DNA from: an uncultured Bacilli bacterium
GTDB lineage: Bacteria > Bacillota_I > Bacilli_A > RF39 > UBA660
Direction: 5' to 3'
Assembly (NCBI GenBank): GCA_934086185.1
Contig: CAKOHW010000007.1
Location: 1 to 53,377 of the forward strand
Length of the DNA: 53,377 nt
Position 1 is the stretch's first letter; each line of letters begins with the position of its first letter. Position numbers and translations under genes: made by a program. The notes below the pieces were generated by a model. That model had not been told where the DNA came from. It was given only the letters and a program-made list of their open reading frames with translations, and made no database searches. Positions 53,004 through 53,377 of the stretch are shown here, piece after piece.

Positions 53004-53377
53004 ATGAAAAATAATTTTGTTAATCTCATCTTTACTTTAAAAATTGGTAAACAATCTATTCCTATTTGGTTTAGATGTGACAAAACAAAATCCAACAGAC
53101 ATCACGAAATTGATGAGCTTACTAAGAAATGGTTATTTAGTGAAAAAGTTATTTTTAATGCTATAGATGAAGTAATTGAATTACTCTCTCCTATTAATAC
53201 TAAAATAACATTTCTTGGAGATAGATGGTTCTGTAATTTAAAAATGATGAAACCCATTAATGACAAAGGTCGTTACTTTTGTATTAGAGCCAAAGTCAAT
53301 TCTAACATTAAAGTATTCATGTATGATAAAAAAGAAAAGCATAAAATATATAAGAAATTTACTGATTTTAAAGTATG
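53004..53377 (+). pseudogene. 5'-truncated transposase running off the right edge
   Basis: An open frame from ATG 53004 (in-frame stops just upstream, no good ribosome site) reads NNFVNLIFTLKIGKQSIPIW, FRCDKTKSNRHHEI, ITFLGDRWF and GRYFCIRAKVN. The FLGDRWF segment looks like the second catalytic Asp region of DDE (IS4-like) transposases. The beginning of the protein is missing and the end lies beyond the window. The IS family is not certain. Confidence 0.55.

Noticed and set aside
50288..53377. DGR reverse transcriptase or template repeat near the candidate variable region
   Set aside because: I looked for a reverse-transcriptase frame and for a second copy of the variable region and found neither in the window.
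1..53377. CRISPR array
   Set aside because: No regularly spaced direct repeats of 24-40 bases and no cas genes were seen. The tandem palindrome at 38131 has only two units with 4-base spacing.
1..53377. Mycoplasma-type code with TGA as tryptophan
   Set aside because: Genes use TGG for Trp and TGA ends genes at 50556 and 40811 at the expected places.

Overview
The window is very AT-rich, uses the standard code (TGA is a stop and Trp is TGG), and carries sigma-A type promoters, AGGTGAT or GGAGG ribosome sites and Bacilli-type genes: intact sigma-K, yqeY, ymfF/ymfH-like peptidases, a DUF4044 peptide and rpsU. It also has an oxygen-sensitive ribonucleotide reductase (nrdDG) and peptidoglycan genes. 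Together these suggest an anaerobic, walled, low-GC Firmicute of the Bacilli/Erysipelotrichia/RF39 kind, probably gut-associated. The lineage is inference.

Layout. The left edge (1-114) ends in the 3' half of a tRNA-Met, probably an attachment-site scar of an element lying to the left. From 0.25 to 27.9 kb most genes read rightward: peptidase M32, a glycosyltransferase, a SipW-signal surface protein, nrdD-nrdG-dut with a divergent Crp/Fnr regulator, sigK (leftward), two unknown proteins, rpsB-tsf, a pdp-herA-prepilin operon, hemW, a cadherin-like membrane protein, gdpd, rpsU-yqeY, a SpoIIM-like protein and mnmA. From 28.0 to 28.77 kb there is an AT-rich gene desert containing a close match to a Firmicutes dif site (28248-28275). 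From there to the right edge nearly all genes read leftward: a ZIP transporter, a XerC/D-type recombinase, two M16 peptidases, two more SipW-signal proteins, a CYTH protein, phosphoesterase, DacA-type carboxypeptidase, pyruvate kinase, AI-2E family protein, RdgB/HAM1, galE, a nuclease and a FtsW/RodA/SpoVE protein. The strand flip and the dif match place the chromosome terminus inside this window.

The most distinctive content is the family of three surface proteins at 3.35-5.6, 36.1-37.9 and 50.6-52.7 kb. They share a nearly identical N-terminal signal anchor and, upstream of each, the same promoter spacing, 5' hairpin and about 70-base leader RNA element. Two of them, and a prepilin-like protein at 19.4-20.9 kb, appear to share a C-terminal domain ending in a P-V-V/A-V-T-L motif. 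The last 210 coding bases of the 703-residue protein change abruptly in composition: 19 of 38 consecutive codons end in C and adenine is depleted. A nested inverted repeat follows the stop. This looks like a variable region of a diversity-generating retroelement whose reverse transcriptase and template lie outside the window. That is the main candidate for an undescribed system here.

Other accessory signals are a broken Fic/acetyltransferase remnant (42.66-42.92 kb), a thioredoxin-fold gene that lacks both CxxC and a normal start codon (38.3-38.56 kb), and a 5'-truncated transposase running off the right edge.
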